DNA from: Laspinema palackyanum D2a
GTDB taxonomy: Bacteria > Cyanobacteriota > Cyanobacteriia > Cyanobacteriales > Laspinemataceae
Assembly (NCBI GenBank): GCA_025370845.1
Contig: JAMXFF010000036.1
Location: 27,099 to 76,971, forward strand
Reading direction: 5' to 3'
DNA: 49,873 nucleotides
The notes under the pieces were generated by a model, which saw only the letters and a program-made list of their open reading frames with translations, was not told the origin of the DNA and did no database searches. Shown piece by piece: positions 19,077 through 28,487 of this stretch. A program made the position numbers and the translations under genes. The number at the start of each line of letters is the position of its first letter. The first letter of the stretch is position 1.

Positions 19077-19134
19077 AAATCACCGTTTGATGTAAAATGC
19101 TCTTTTCATTCTAGCGGCAAATTTGACGACTGGT

Positions 19135-19554
19135 TCACCGTTTCCCCTTGGATTCTTTCTCCCCAGTCTGACTCGCTACTGCCACCTCGATTAAATGCTC
19201 AATTTTCTTGATATTCGGGTCTCCTGCCAGATATCCAATTCCGCGATGCAGATGCAAGCGAAACTGATTTGCCAAGGTCTCTTTATCCGTCCCCAATCCA
19301 TCTTGGTGACATCGTTGTTTCAAGGCCAAAATTAAAATATCCGACATTTCCCCCCCAAAGACTCGCCAACTCATTTCGACGTTACTATCGGCAGGAATTG
19401 GTACTGGAGAAGGGGTGGAAGTTTCGGATAAGGATTTACAAAATGCCCAACGGCATAAAATATTCCATTGGTCAATTTTGGTATAACGTTTGAGTTTGCT
19501 AAGTTGTTCTTTTGCCGTTTGAGAGAGTTTAATTCGGTCGAGGGGTGGTTCCAT
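19135..19554 (-). CDS. dndE: DNA sulfur modification protein DndE
   Basis: 139 residues. It matches DndE in size and pattern: an N-terminal helix-rich segment (IKLSQTAKEQLSKLKRYTKIDQWNILCRWAF) and a C-terminal block with FRLHLHRGIGYL. DndE is a small basic protein reported to bind nicked DNA and needed for phosphorothioation with DndC and DndD. The Lys/Arg-rich tail (EKESKGKR) fits DNA binding. It is 30 bp downstream of dndD and so in the same operon. Confidence 0.88.
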   Translation of the reverse strand: MEPPLDRIKLSQTAKEQLSKLKRYTKIDQWNILCRWAFCKSLSETSTPSPVPIPADSNVEMSWRVFGGEMSDILILALKQRCHQDGLGTDKETLANQFRLHLHRGIGYLAGDPNIKKIEHLIEVAVASQTGEKESKGKR

Positions 19555-19584
19555 TGATGGTGTAAAATAAATAGGGTGAATAGT

Positions 19585-21567
19585 TTACCAGAAATAGCCT
19601 TTTTCTACAACAGTTTTTCGAGTTTCTGGTTGATATTTGAGCAGGTAGCTGTTGGCGATCGCCTCCTGTTCTACAAGATGCTCATACTCAGTTTTGCTAA
19701 TTTCTGTATCCGTAGACAACAGAATCACTTGATGAGATGCTGAGGGAAAATAGCGTTCAATCAGATTATTCCGATGGGAAGAATCCAACCGTCCCAATGG
19801 CGTATCGATCGCCACCGGGAGATGCCGTCCCGAGACTCGCGCCAATCCCCACAAAAAGGCGATCGCCAACAACTGCTTTTCCCCCGCAGAAAGACGATGT
19901 TTCGGGACAGGTTGACCCTCGGGGTTGTACAGGGATAATCCAAAACTTTGCGTATCAATGGCAATCCGATGGACTAAATCAACTTTATGTAACAGATAGC
20001 GGAAACAATCCGTTACCTCCACCTCTAACTTATTTAACTTCCGCAGAGTCAACCGTTCTTTAAACAATTTCAGGGTTTCCTGAACCTTCTTCGATGACTC
20101 AATAATATGTTCATCATTTTGGCGTTCAATACTCGTTTCACTATACACCGCCAGTTCTTTCTTAAACCCATCAATATCTTTGTTTAACTTATCGCATCGC
20201 TGCTGACCATTATTATAGTCCCCTTGCGCCTTCACCACTGCCGCTTGTGCCGCCTTCAATGCCGCATCCAGTTGTTCATAAATCTCCGGAGAAGGCGCAG
20301 ATGCCAGTTGCCGTTCATTGAACGTAATTTCTACCTCCAATGCTTCCAAAGACTGCAACTTTTCCCCGGCCAATTTTACCTGACTCGGCAGTTCATGACG
20401 CAAAATATTGGCCAACAAAGAAAGAGTTTCCTCATCTGCCGATAACCAGATATCCTCTTCCGAACCAATTTCGCGATCGAGTGCCTCATCCTCCTGTTCC
20501 AGAAAGAACTTAATCTTATCCACCTGTTGCGGTTTCAACTTCAATTTGTCCAGATATTCCACCAGACGACTACTGCGTTCCTTCACCACATCCCGCGCAA
20601 TTTTCGCCTGAAGAGACTTCGCCTCCTGTTCCCCTTGAACCTGCACCTCAGTCAGCAACGGTTGAATCAAAGCTAGGGGTAAACTCCCCCCAGCTAATTC
20701 TCCCAAAGACTCGCGCATCTGTTCCAAACTTCCCTCTAAACTGCGCTTTTGCTTTTCTAACTGAGTACGTTCCGCCGCAATTTTTCCCCCTTCCGAAATA
20801 AACTTATCCCAAGCATCCCGCTGCCGTTCATGGGCTTTTTCTAACTGATTTTGTAACCCTCCTAACTCTTGCTTTGCCTCATCCAAATCCTCGTTAGACT
20901 TAGACAACTTCTGTTCAATTTCTTCCAAACTCGCCAACTGCTTTGCACTTGCCAACTTCTTCTGTTTCCGCCGGACCAAAATATCCAAATCTATCGATAA
21001 CCGTTCCGCCAACTCCAACCCCAATAGAGATTGAATCGCATCCACCACCACCGGAGGCGGAGTTTCCTGTTCCGCCAACTCCTTCACCTGTTCCCCATCA
21101 AATAGAAACAGATTAGAAATCCCCAACGGCAACAAATTCTCGATATATTCATCCCAAATATTCGTCAAATCCGTTCGCGGCCAATCTCCTTCCAAAATCC
21201 CTAAAGTATCCTTCCCATCCTTCGGATTTGCTTCCCAATAGCGCACAATCCGCAACTCCACTGCTGCATCATTTTCAAAATGCTCAAACACCAACTCAAT
21301 CCGAGTTTTTTCCACCGGATCCGAGTCCCGAGTCACACATTGAGTCAGGAAATCACTATAATTCAAATTGCCTCGGGTCGAACATTGAGCCCGAGGACCA
21401 TAAAGCGCCAACCGAATGGCATCCATCAGGGTAGTTTTCCCCCCACCATTCATCCCCCCAAACAGGATAATCGGACGAGTTTCCCCATGAATTTGAGGAC
21501 GTAAATCAATCACCTGTCGTCCCATATAAGGACCAAAGTTTTGCAGAACCAGTTCAATAAAAATCAC
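19585..21567 (-). CDS. dndD: DNA sulfur modification protein DndD (SMC-like ATPase)
   Basis: 660 residues, the usual DndD length. Walker A is GGMNGGGKTTL (about 37-47). A long coiled coil occupies roughly 190-490. The ABC signature is LSAGEKQLLAIAF (about 556-568), followed by Walker B/D-loop VAIDTPLGRLDSSHR. This is the RecF/SMC architecture of DndD, which supplies ATPase activity to the sulfur-insertion complex and is thought to alter or nick DNA. No ATG is available: translation starts at GTG (21565-21567), giving the expected IFIELVLQNFGPY start. It is separated from dndC by 124 bp that include an inserted palindromic repeat. Confidence 0.93.
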   Translation of the reverse strand: MIFIELVLQNFGPYMGRQVIDLRPQIHGETRPIILFGGMNGGGKTTLMDAIRLALYGPRAQCSTRGNLNYSDFLTQCVTRDSDPVEKTRIELVFEHFENDAAVELRIVRYWEANPKDGKDTLGILEGDWPRTDLTNIWDEYIENLLPLGISNLFLFDGEQVKELAEQETPPPVVVDAIQSLLGLELAERLSIDLDILVRRKQKKLASAKQLASLEEIEQKLSKSNEDLDEAKQELGGLQNQLEKAHERQRDAWDKFISEGGKIAAERTQLEKQKRSLEGSLEQMRESLGELAGGSLPLALIQPLLTEVQVQGEQEAKSLQAKIARDVVKERSSRLVEYLDKLKLKPQQVDKIKFFLEQEDEALDREIGSEEDIWLSADEETLSLLANILRHELPSQVKLAGEKLQSLEALEVEITFNERQLASAPSPEIYEQLDAALKAAQAAVVKAQGDYNNGQQRCDKLNKDIDGFKKELAVYSETSIERQNDEHIIESSKKVQETLKLFKERLTLRKLNKLEVEVTDCFRYLLHKVDLVHRIAIDTQSFGLSLYNPEGQPVPKHRLSAGEKQLLAIAFLWGLARVSGRHLPVAIDTPLGRLDSSHRNNLIERYFPSASHQVILLSTDTEISKTEYEHLVEQEAIANSYLLKYQPETRKTVVEKGYFW

Positions 21568-21611
21568 GATACAGTCAAGGTAATAAAGTCAACAGTAGGC
21601 AAAATTCCAAT

Positions 21612-21690
21612 TCTCCCCCTTAGCAACAAGTTAGGGGGGTCTCTTCCAATCCCCCCCCTTAGCAAGGGGGGGTTAGGGGGGGTCTCTTCG
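21612..21690. repeat. Palindromic C/G-tract repeat inside the dnd operon, two copies
   Basis: Two adjacent copies of a CCCCCTTAGCAA...GTTAGGGGGGTCTCTTC unit, each able to form a strong hairpin. They lie in the 124-bp gap between dndC and dndD. Such elements are common between cyanobacterial genes. Here they could attenuate or stabilise the dnd transcript. Confidence 0.8.
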
Positions 21691-21691
21691 A

Positions 21692-23320
21692 TTAATTCTC
21701 TCCATCCTCATCATCAGAATTAATACTGGGATATTTCATCGTCCCCCAACTTAACTGTTTAATCCCTGCCACATCCCCATCAGTTACAGCAGCTTTCATC
21801 TCCCGATTTTTGAGCTGTTTAATCGCATAAACATCCCCTTCCTGAGCAGCAGCTTTTAGGTCCCGCTTGTAATGAGCATTTTCAATCGCTTCTTCCTGCG
21901 ATCGCGAACTACTCTCAAAGCATTTCTCTAACGCATCATACACCCCAGTACGCCGGGATTTAGTATGATACTTGTACTCCGTCCCAATCAATTTCGACAT
22001 CAATTCCAAGTGCATCGTATCCGGTTTGCAGATTTCATCCAAAACCTCCCACTCATCACTTCCCCACAACTGATTACCAGCGCCAGGACGAGGATCCTCA
22101 AACGGTTCCCCCGTCACTTCTTCATAAATCTTAGGCAAGCTATCGTCAAATTCATGCTTTTCTTCCAGCCAAATTCTCCGAATTTCACTAAGCTCGTCTA
22201 ATGTGATGAGGGTGATATCCCGCATATCTTCGGGACCATTTTTTCGGATTCCCGTTTGAGCCGAGAGAACTTTTCTCAGCCAATGCTCCCGCCATTTTTT
22301 TAGGTAAGGTCCAGGAATAGGCACGACAGCCATTTCCCCTTCATTATTGCGCTCAAAGAGTTCAACTTTTCCATAAATACGACGGAAGTCTCGTTTATCG
22401 TGGTCTTCATGAATATCTAATTCATTGCGAATTTCCAATAGTGGCATCATCCATTCTTTTTCATCATCATTTTGAATCATGGCTTGCATGGATTTATCTT
22501 GATTGACAAGGGTACAAACCCAGCAACCAAAACGAGAATCCCCACAACTTGGGGTACTGGTATCAACGACGAGGGGACATTCATTGTCTGCGGTTGCACC
22601 CCGATACATCGTAAATAAATCTTTATTGCTTTGTCCCCAGGGATTTGACCATTGATTCAAATAAATCCAGACTTCATCATTTCGCCAGTCTTCGATAGGA
22701 GTATAGACTAAAGAATTAATCAAACTTGATCTAGGACTTAGGCGATCGCGTACCCTTTTTTCTTCGTGTTTTTGCATGGTTGCCGAACGGCTGACGCTTT
22801 CAGCCTTACGCATACCTAAAACAAGAATGACTTCCCCATTGTCCCGAACCACGCTACGAATGAAGTTGTTAGCTGGCTGAATTTTTAAACGATCTGTACA
22901 CCAGCGAAAGCGGGATCGAGGTGCTGGATAGCCTTTTCCAATTAAACAAACCCAGAATGTATCTTTAACTTTGGGGTGAAGCAGATGTGGCTCAAATGGC
23001 ATTTTTTGTTCCATCGCTGCTTCTTTGATTCGGTCAAGTGATCTGCGAACCCACGTAGCAACAATTGGATTTTCGACCAAGGTGTCTGTTGTAATTACAT
23101 GAATAGTTTTGGTTCGTTTTTCTATTGGAAGTTGAGCGACTGCATTCCAGATTAACTGTAATGTTGCCGTGCTGTCTTTTCCTCCTGAATATCCTACAAT
23201 CCAGGGAACTTCATCTAAACAATATAAAGATTGAACTTCTTGAGTTAGTTTTTCTATGTCCTCTACTAATTCATCCACAGTGCGAGGTGGGAATAATGAC
23301 ATTTGCGATTGTTCTGACAT
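21692..23320 (-). CDS. dndC: DNA sulfur modification protein DndC (PAPS-reductase-like ATP pyrophosphatase)
   Basis: 542 residues. The PP-loop reads GYSGGKDSTATLQ (about 44-56), as in DndC and PAPS reductases. The Cys set for an iron-sulfur cluster is seen as SCGDSRFGCWVC (about 262-273). DndC uses ATP to activate DNA and carries the sulfur given by a cysteine desulfurase. The C-terminus (about 490-530) contains two imperfect repeats, DLKAAAQEGDVYAIKQL and EMKAAVTDGDVAGIKQL, followed by an acidic tail. I do not know if these are standard for the family. The start is supported by AAGGAG 10 nt upstream. It heads the dndC-D-E operon and is divergent from a DGQHR-protein gene. Confidence 0.94.
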   Translation of the reverse strand: MSEQSQMSLFPPRTVDELVEDIEKLTQEVQSLYCLDEVPWIVGYSGGKDSTATLQLIWNAVAQLPIEKRTKTIHVITTDTLVENPIVATWVRRSLDRIKEAAMEQKMPFEPHLLHPKVKDTFWVCLIGKGYPAPRSRFRWCTDRLKIQPANNFIRSVVRDNGEVILVLGMRKAESVSRSATMQKHEEKRVRDRLSPRSSLINSLVYTPIEDWRNDEVWIYLNQWSNPWGQSNKDLFTMYRGATADNECPLVVDTSTPSCGDSRFGCWVCTLVNQDKSMQAMIQNDDEKEWMMPLLEIRNELDIHEDHDKRDFRRIYGKVELFERNNEGEMAVVPIPGPYLKKWREHWLRKVLSAQTGIRKNGPEDMRDITLITLDELSEIRRIWLEEKHEFDDSLPKIYEEVTGEPFEDPRPGAGNQLWGSDEWEVLDEICKPDTMHLELMSKLIGTEYKYHTKSRRTGVYDALEKCFESSSRSQEEAIENAHYKRDLKAAAQEGDVYAIKQLKNREMKAAVTDGDVAGIKQLSWGTMKYPSINSDDEDGEN

Positions 23321-23444
23321 TTGATGAAGACTCCTTGATATCTTGCTAAATTTAGTGACTTGTGGTAAAATGAAAGCTATTTTTAATTAAATGAGGTGAC
23401 TTGCATCCTCAATTTTTGACTTCTTTCACATATTTTATTCATGC

Positions 23445-23471
23445 TTGATACCCTCTAGTTACTTTTATAAT
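23445..23471 (+). promoter_or_regulatory. Candidate promoter for the first DGQHR gene
   Basis: TTGATA (23445-23450) and TATAAT (23466-23471) are separated by 15 bp, slightly short of the ideal 17. The site lies about 120 bp upstream of the start codon at 23595 in the dndC/DGQHR divergent spacer. Confidence 0.4.
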
Positions 23472-23594
23472 GAGTGAATAGACTTGTATTAATCTATCCG
23501 AGATGTCCCCTCCTGAATCGAGGTTACCAACTCGGGTGGATCTCTGGTCAATTTCGTTATCGGATGACAGTTCTCCCTACTCTTACGATTTTAT

Positions 23595-24770
23595 ATGATG
23601 GACAACCACTTACCTGAAACAGAAAGTTCCCCCCGCCTCGATCCCTTCCTTGAACCCTATTTCGCAAAGCATCATCGGGAAAAGTGTTATCCCGGTCTGC
23701 TTTTCCGCCAGGGGAAACGGCAGATGGTGCAAATCAATGTCCCTGCCGATGATTTGCCGACGCTTCTCCAAGCCAAACCCTCTAGTGACAACGACCCTGA
23801 TTCGGGTAAAAATCGCCCAGAAGTTAAGGGTCATGCCGAGGAAATCAAAGAATATATTCTCAAACGTGCCACCAAAGGCATACCCTGGATTTTGGGAACC
23901 CTAACGGCAAATGTCGATCCCAGCAAGATTGATATCATTGAATTGGGGAGAGGGATTTGCTTAGTCGTCATTCCTCGGGGGGTCAAGTTGGACATTACCG
24001 ATGGACAACATCGTAAAAGTGCCATCCAAGATTTGATTATGGGTGAATTTGGCGAGGTAATTGGCGATAATGATTTCCCCATTACTCTCGTCTTAGAAGC
24101 AGACTTTAACCAGTGCCAAACTGATTTTAGAGATATGGCGCAAACGAAACAACTTGATAAATCACTGCTGTTGTCGTTTGGGGAATTTGAAGGTCGGGTC
24201 GGCATCACTAAACGAGTTGTCGATGAAGTTTTCATGTTTCGAGGCAAAACGGAAAAGATTAAAAACTCTCCTGCTCTTAAAAAGAAATTGATTTACACAA
24301 ACAATTACATAATTAGGGCGGTTAGTTGTGCGTTTACTAATGACCCAAACAATGAATTACGAGAATATGATGTAAATCAAGCATCGGATTCTTTGGTGAC
24401 AACCCTGAACCAGTTCTTTTCAGAATGTAGTCATACTCGGCATATTTATGAAACCGAAGCTGAAAACTTAACGATTGAACAAGTGGCAGAATTTCGAGAA
24501 AATTGTGTTTTGGGAATAAGTGTAGGCTTGGATATTCTAGGCCGACTACTTTATTACACTTACAATCAACATACTATGTCTTTTGAATCCAGTCAAGTAT
24601 CGCAAATAGCCCTCCTAAATTGGTCAAGAAACAGTCATTTATGGAAAGACAATGTGGTATTAATCGATCCTAAGCCTAAAAATCCAGCCAAACCCTACAA
24701 AATTTCTTATGTTTCAAGCGCAGTAAGAATTGCTGTAAATCGGGCAAAAACTCATCTAGGATGGATGTAA
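23595..24770 (+). CDS. DGQHR-domain (DndB-class) protein 1
   Basis: 391 residues. The family motif is TDGQHRKSAI, with Asp at residue 136, set in a DndB-like context: a preceding VIPRGVKLDI strand and a following ITLVLEAD strand. DGQHR proteins are found in phosphorothioation and related modification islands. DndB itself acts as a transcriptional regulator and is not essential for modification. This protein is clearly diverged from the canonical DndB next to it, with its own C-terminal helical region (about 220-391). It faces away from dndC and converges with dndB, 80 bp apart. Its separate role is unknown. Confidence 0.85.
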   Translation: MMDNHLPETESSPRLDPFLEPYFAKHHREKCYPGLLFRQGKRQMVQINVPADDLPTLLQAKPSSDNDPDSGKNRPEVKGHAEEIKEYILKRATKGIPWILGTLTANVDPSKIDIIELGRGICLVVIPRGVKLDITDGQHRKSAIQDLIMGEFGEVIGDNDFPITLVLEADFNQCQTDFRDMAQTKQLDKSLLLSFGEFEGRVGITKRVVDEVFMFRGKTEKIKNSPALKKKLIYTNNYIIRAVSCAFTNDPNNELREYDVNQASDSLVTTLNQFFSECSHTRHIYETEAENLTIEQVAEFRENCVLGISVGLDILGRLLYYTYNQHTMSFESSQVSQIALLNWSRNSHLWKDNVVLIDPKPKNPAKPYKISYVSSAVRIAVNRAKTHLGWM

Positions 24771-24850
24771 AATTGGCCGATTAGCAACCAGGAGGAGGGA
24801 GTCGATCGCCCTAAATTGCTCTCTAATTACTCCCTCCTGAATTCCTACTA

Positions 24851-25918
24851 TTATTCCAAACGCTTCTCTTCCTCCGTTAGTGGCAAATTTAAGCGCTGTT
24901 TTAGATAAGCAGTCATCCGCATCACGCTGATTGACCCTGGGGACAGTTGACCCTTGAAAATCACCCTCCCTTCCCAGTCTAAATTCGATCGCGACCAATC
25001 GACTTGCCGCAAGGGGTCCAAATGGTCTCGCCAGGTGTCTGGATAGGTCCGGAGTAACGTTGCACCCACTGCGCCTAATCCGATTAAGACGATCGCCTGG
25101 GTATGCAGGTAATCTCGCCGCATCTCCAAGGCGCTGACTTTTCGTTCTAATACCAATTGCCAATCTGGAATCTGCCGACTGACGGCATTCCAGTAATCCA
25201 CTGCCTGTTGGATTTGTGCCTCTAGGGGTTCCCCTTCCCGGTCGGCCAATAATGTCAAGGTTGCCTGACAAATATGGGGGAGTATAAAGAGTTTACCAGA
25301 CCGGGTGCTTAAATGGCTGCGTTCGGTTTCCGTGAGGGTGCGGAATACCTCCACTTGCTGATATACGCCTCTCCCTAATGCTGCTGCGCGATCGCGATGG
25401 TCATACAGCAGATTTAAGGCAGGGTCCGATCGCACCGGGTAGCGGTTGAGGTCACTAAAAATTTGCTGCGATCGCTTCAAACCCACATCCAGAAACAAAA
25501 TCAGGGGAATGGTTTCATACCCCAACTCCGGATTTTCCTTCAATGCCGACTCAAATGCCACCCGCCGATGTTGGCCGTCATTGATGGTAAATCGCGCATC
25601 CATTGGCACTCGCAAGCGTCCGATTTTTCGCCCTTCCGCCTCGGTTCCCAGGGGTTCAAAGGTGATATCCGCATCAATCGAGGCCGTAATCGCCGAGACC
25701 GTATAACTCTTGGGATTATCCAAAATATACTGGGTAATTTGTGGCACCCGGGTCCGATTCAGCGATCGCCTCGCCCGATTTTCTGGCGGCGTTTCCCCCT
25801 GTTCCAAAGGGAACAGTTTCGGCAGCAGTCGCAGAGGACACATGGACACATAGTATTCCCGTCCTGCCTGTATTCCTCGGATTACAGGTAAGACATATTC
25901 AAACGCCGTATTTAGCAC
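24851..25918 (-). CDS. dndB: DNA sulfur modification protein DndB
   Basis: 355 residues, the usual DndB length. It has the expected N-terminal region (AFEYVLPVIRGIQAGREYYV), then RVPQITQYILDNPKSYTVSAITASID, and INDGQHRRVAF with Asp114 in the DGQHR motif, followed by IPLILFLDVGLKRSQQIFSDLN. Known DndB proteins repress dnd transcription and influence modification frequency. It is transcribed in the same direction as dndC but is separated from it by a plus-strand paralog. It is divergent from a second paralog, with a candidate operator between them. Confidence 0.9.
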   Translation of the reverse strand: MLNTAFEYVLPVIRGIQAGREYYVSMCPLRLLPKLFPLEQGETPPENRARRSLNRTRVPQITQYILDNPKSYTVSAITASIDADITFEPLGTEAEGRKIGRLRVPMDARFTINDGQHRRVAFESALKENPELGYETIPLILFLDVGLKRSQQIFSDLNRYPVRSDPALNLLYDHRDRAAALGRGVYQQVEVFRTLTETERSHLSTRSGKLFILPHICQATLTLLADREGEPLEAQIQQAVDYWNAVSRQIPDWQLVLERKVSALEMRRDYLHTQAIVLIGLGAVGATLLRTYPDTWRDHLDPLRQVDWSRSNLDWEGRVIFKGQLSPGSISVMRMTAYLKQRLNLPLTEEEKRLE

Positions 25919-25988
25919 GATCGCCCTCCCGGTATGTGCGGTAGATGGTATCCCACCGGCAACTCCCCCCTTTTTTTTCTGATGACCC

Positions 25989-26017
25989 TTGACAAATTAA
26001 CATAACTGTGTTAAAAA
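25989..26017 (+). promoter_or_regulatory. Candidate promoter with palindromic operator between dndB and a paralog
   Basis: TTGACA at 25989-25994 is followed immediately by the palindrome TTAACA-N6-TGTTAA (25997-26014), which lies where a repressor would block polymerase, between the -35 site and a weak AT-rich -10 near 26012. It is about 110 bp before the DGQHR gene at 26127 and about 70 bp upstream of dndB on the other strand. Confidence 0.45.
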
Positions 26018-26126
26018 ATGGCCGAATTTAATCGCTTTATTTTAGTAAAGCACAAAAAGTTTTTAAAAACCAGCTTTTTAGCAAAATAGCCCCCAAACCC
26101 TTACGAATAGGGAGTTTTGAGTAGAG

Positions 26127-27788
26127 ATGAGTCAGTCGGGGAACTTTCCTGCTATGTTTAAGGATGTGCCTATCGATGTGAAAGTCCCCATGAACCCTCC
26201 CCGGAATCCAGCAACAGACCTTGCCAGCAAAATCCTGGAACAGGAAAATAGCGATCGCGAAGCGTTGGCGTTATTGCTGGATCGCCACCTCTCCCGTAGC
26301 GATCGCCTCCTGGTCCAGAAAACCCAGATGGGGAATACCGAGGCATTTATCGGGTCCGTGACCTTAGAATGGTTAAGCAGTCGGGTTCGTTTCGCCTCCC
26401 AACTGCCACTCTTTCAGAAAAAATATGACCCCCAAACCGATAATGTCGTCCGGGACCGAGAAACCATTGACGAATTGCTACAACGTCCCTTAGATTGGTC
26501 CCGCCAAGCAGCTTTGACCCTGTATTTAGTGGCACGAAAAAACCATAAATTTCCCGCTTTGTTGGTAGTGCAAAGTCCGCCGTGGGTGGATAATCCCGAT
26601 GCGCCAGAGTGGGATAAAACTGGGCGATCGCGTCAATCCACTTGTGATTTCGTTGCTTTAGACAAAGACAACACTATCGGACTCTTAGATGTGTCGGAAA
26701 AAGTCGCAATTTTTGCTCTTGATGGTCAACATCGACTGATGGGAGTCCAGGGATTAATGGAACTGATTAAAACCGGACGACTCCAACGCTATAACAAAAA
26801 TAAAAAGGCCGTGGGTGCAGCAATTACCATCGATGATTTAAAACAACAATATCAGGTGGAATCGGCAGACCTGCAAAATTTAGCCTCGGAACGAATTGGC
26901 ATCGAATTTATTCCCGCCGTCCTGGAAGGAGAAACCCGAGACGAAGCAAGGCGGAGGGTCCGGTCAATTTTTGTTCATGTTAACTTAATGGCGGTAAACC
27001 TGAGTAAAGGACAACTTGCTGTTTTAAATGAAGATGATGGATTTTCGATTATAGCGCGGAAAGTTGCCGTTACTCATCCTTTATTGAAAGAGAAAAAGAA
27101 ACGGAATGCGCGGGTGAATTGGGACAGTGCGACTGTGGCGGCAAAATCAACGGTGTTAACCACGCTTCAGGCGCTTAAGGATATGTCAGAACGCTACTTA
27201 GGTCCGAAATTTCCCCAGTGGCGATCGGCGAATAACAAAGGGTTGGTTCCGATTCGTCCTGAAGATGACGAACTAGAGGAAGGGTTAGAGGAATTTAACG
27301 CATTATTTGATGGATTATGCACCTTAGTCAGCTATCAGCAACTTGACTCCGGGACCGAAACCCCAGAAATGCGCCGGTTTAGTCATGAAAAAGGGGGTGG
27401 TGATGGAAATTTACTGTTTCGTCCCATTGGACAAATTGCCTTAGCGCAAGCGATGGGAATTTTAGTATTTGAGAAAGGGTTTTCCCTGAAAGAGTTGATA
27501 GAAAAGTTGCAAGAATTTGATGTGGATGGGGGATTTAGTGGGATGGAATATCCCCAGTCCCTATGGTATGGGGTGTTGTATGACCCGAGTAAACGGCGGG
27601 TGTTAGTTTCCGGTCGAGATTTGGCGGCGAAGTTGTTGGTTTATATTTTAGGGGGAATTGAGGATGATTATGAACGTGCAAATCTCCGCAAGGCATTAGC
27701 GGATGCGCGGACTTTTGAAGGGAAAGCAGTTAGTTTTGAGGGGAAATTTGTGAAACCGAAGGAGGTGGGTTTGCCGGAGGTTTTGTGA
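26127..27788 (+). CDS. DGQHR-domain (DndB-class) protein 2, long form
   Basis: 553 residues, about 200 longer than DndB. The motif ALDGQHRLMGV is centred on Asp199. The N-terminus (about 1-190) includes a segment on a dense run of HIP1-like DNA, and the region after the motif has FVHVNLMAVNLSKGQLAVLNEDD, which resembles the DndB fold's SDLN segment but with an insertion. The C-terminal 200 residues are helical and Glu/Lys-rich. It probably forms a separate DGQHR subfamily within the same island. It diverges from dndB across 208 bp. Confidence 0.85.
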   Translation: MSQSGNFPAMFKDVPIDVKVPMNPPRNPATDLASKILEQENSDREALALLLDRHLSRSDRLLVQKTQMGNTEAFIGSVTLEWLSSRVRFASQLPLFQKKYDPQTDNVVRDRETIDELLQRPLDWSRQAALTLYLVARKNHKFPALLVVQSPPWVDNPDAPEWDKTGRSRQSTCDFVALDKDNTIGLLDVSEKVAIFALDGQHRLMGVQGLMELIKTGRLQRYNKNKKAVGAAITIDDLKQQYQVESADLQNLASERIGIEFIPAVLEGETRDEARRRVRSIFVHVNLMAVNLSKGQLAVLNEDDGFSIIARKVAVTHPLLKEKKKRNARVNWDSATVAAKSTVLTTLQALKDMSERYLGPKFPQWRSANNKGLVPIRPEDDELEEGLEEFNALFDGLCTLVSYQQLDSGTETPEMRRFSHEKGGGDGNLLFRPIGQIALAQAMGILVFEKGFSLKELIEKLQEFDVDGGFSGMEYPQSLWYGVLYDPSKRRVLVSGRDLAAKLLVYILGGIEDDYERANLRKALADARTFEGKAVSFEGKFVKPKEVGLPEVL

Positions 27789-27822
27789 TAGGTATTGGGG
27801 GGAGAGAACGACTGAAGCTCAA

Positions 27823-27955
27823 CTCCGGCGGGGGATAAATCCCCCGCCTAACAGCTCAAGTCGGTTGAAACCGACTGAAAACACCACTGTATAAGACTTG
27901 CAGTCGTCTTTAGACGACTTTAGCTATTAGGCGGGGGATTTATCCCCCGCCGGGT
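27823..27955. repeat. Large palindromic element with two GGCGGGGGAT hairpins
   Basis: Two hairpins with arms GGCGGGGGAT/ATCCCCCGCC lie at 27827-27848 and 27930-27951. The whole element is an imperfect inverted repeat about 130 bp long with a central AGTCGTCTTTAGACGACT module. It is the same family as the 117-bp array at the window start. It lies between the convergent DGQHR protein 2 and Dnd-associated protein 4 genes and probably terminates both. Confidence 0.8.
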
Positions 27956-27969
27956 GTTGCTAAGAACAA

Positions 27970-28440
27970 TTATAAGAATCGACTGAGGTCAAATTCATCG
28001 GGTTCTGAGGTGTTTTTTTTGAAGCGTTCGGAGAGGAGGATGAGCAGGATTCTTTCGGTATAGTCTACGGCACCTCGTAACTCTTCTCGTAAGATTTCTA
28101 AACCCCCATTAGCATATTCTTCAAAGATATGAGCGCGGATTTCTTCGGAATCGGGGTCGTTGGGGGCGATAATTTTGGAGTCTTTGGTTTCAGCGATCGC
28201 CAGTAATTTAATCACCAAATCATATCCTTTCGTGACGAAGGTATCGATGTCGATTGGACCCGGTTCGGTTTTTGAAATTGCGCCGAGGGGAACTCGTTTT
28301 TTGCGTTTGGCACCCAAGGCGGCAGCAAAAACTAGAACATCGGTAAAGTGACGAAAGACGCCGGTTTTGTTGTCCGATGAAGTTAAGGATGTGACTAAAT
28401 CTGCTTTATCTTTGGCAACCTTAATTCGATATGCACCCAT
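27970..28440 (-). CDS. Dnd system-associated protein 4-like
   Basis: 156 residues. Size, the opening YRIKVAKDKADLVTSL, the FRHFTDVLVFAAALGAKRK block and the C-terminal EYANGGLEILREEL segment match the small family annotated as Dnd-associated protein 4. No catalytic motif is visible. Proteins of this type are found next to phosphorothioation genes and have no known activity. It is the leftmost of the minus-strand restriction-side genes. Confidence 0.7.
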   Translation of the reverse strand: MGAYRIKVAKDKADLVTSLTSSDNKTGVFRHFTDVLVFAAALGAKRKKRVPLGAISKTEPGPIDIDTFVTKGYDLVIKLLAIAETKDSKIIAPNDPDSEEIRAHIFEEYANGGLEILREELRGAVDYTERILLILLSERFKKNTSEPDEFDLSRFL

Positions 28441-28487
28441 TGCGATCGGCCTGTATTGTATTCAACCGTGAACAGGATTCAGGAAGC

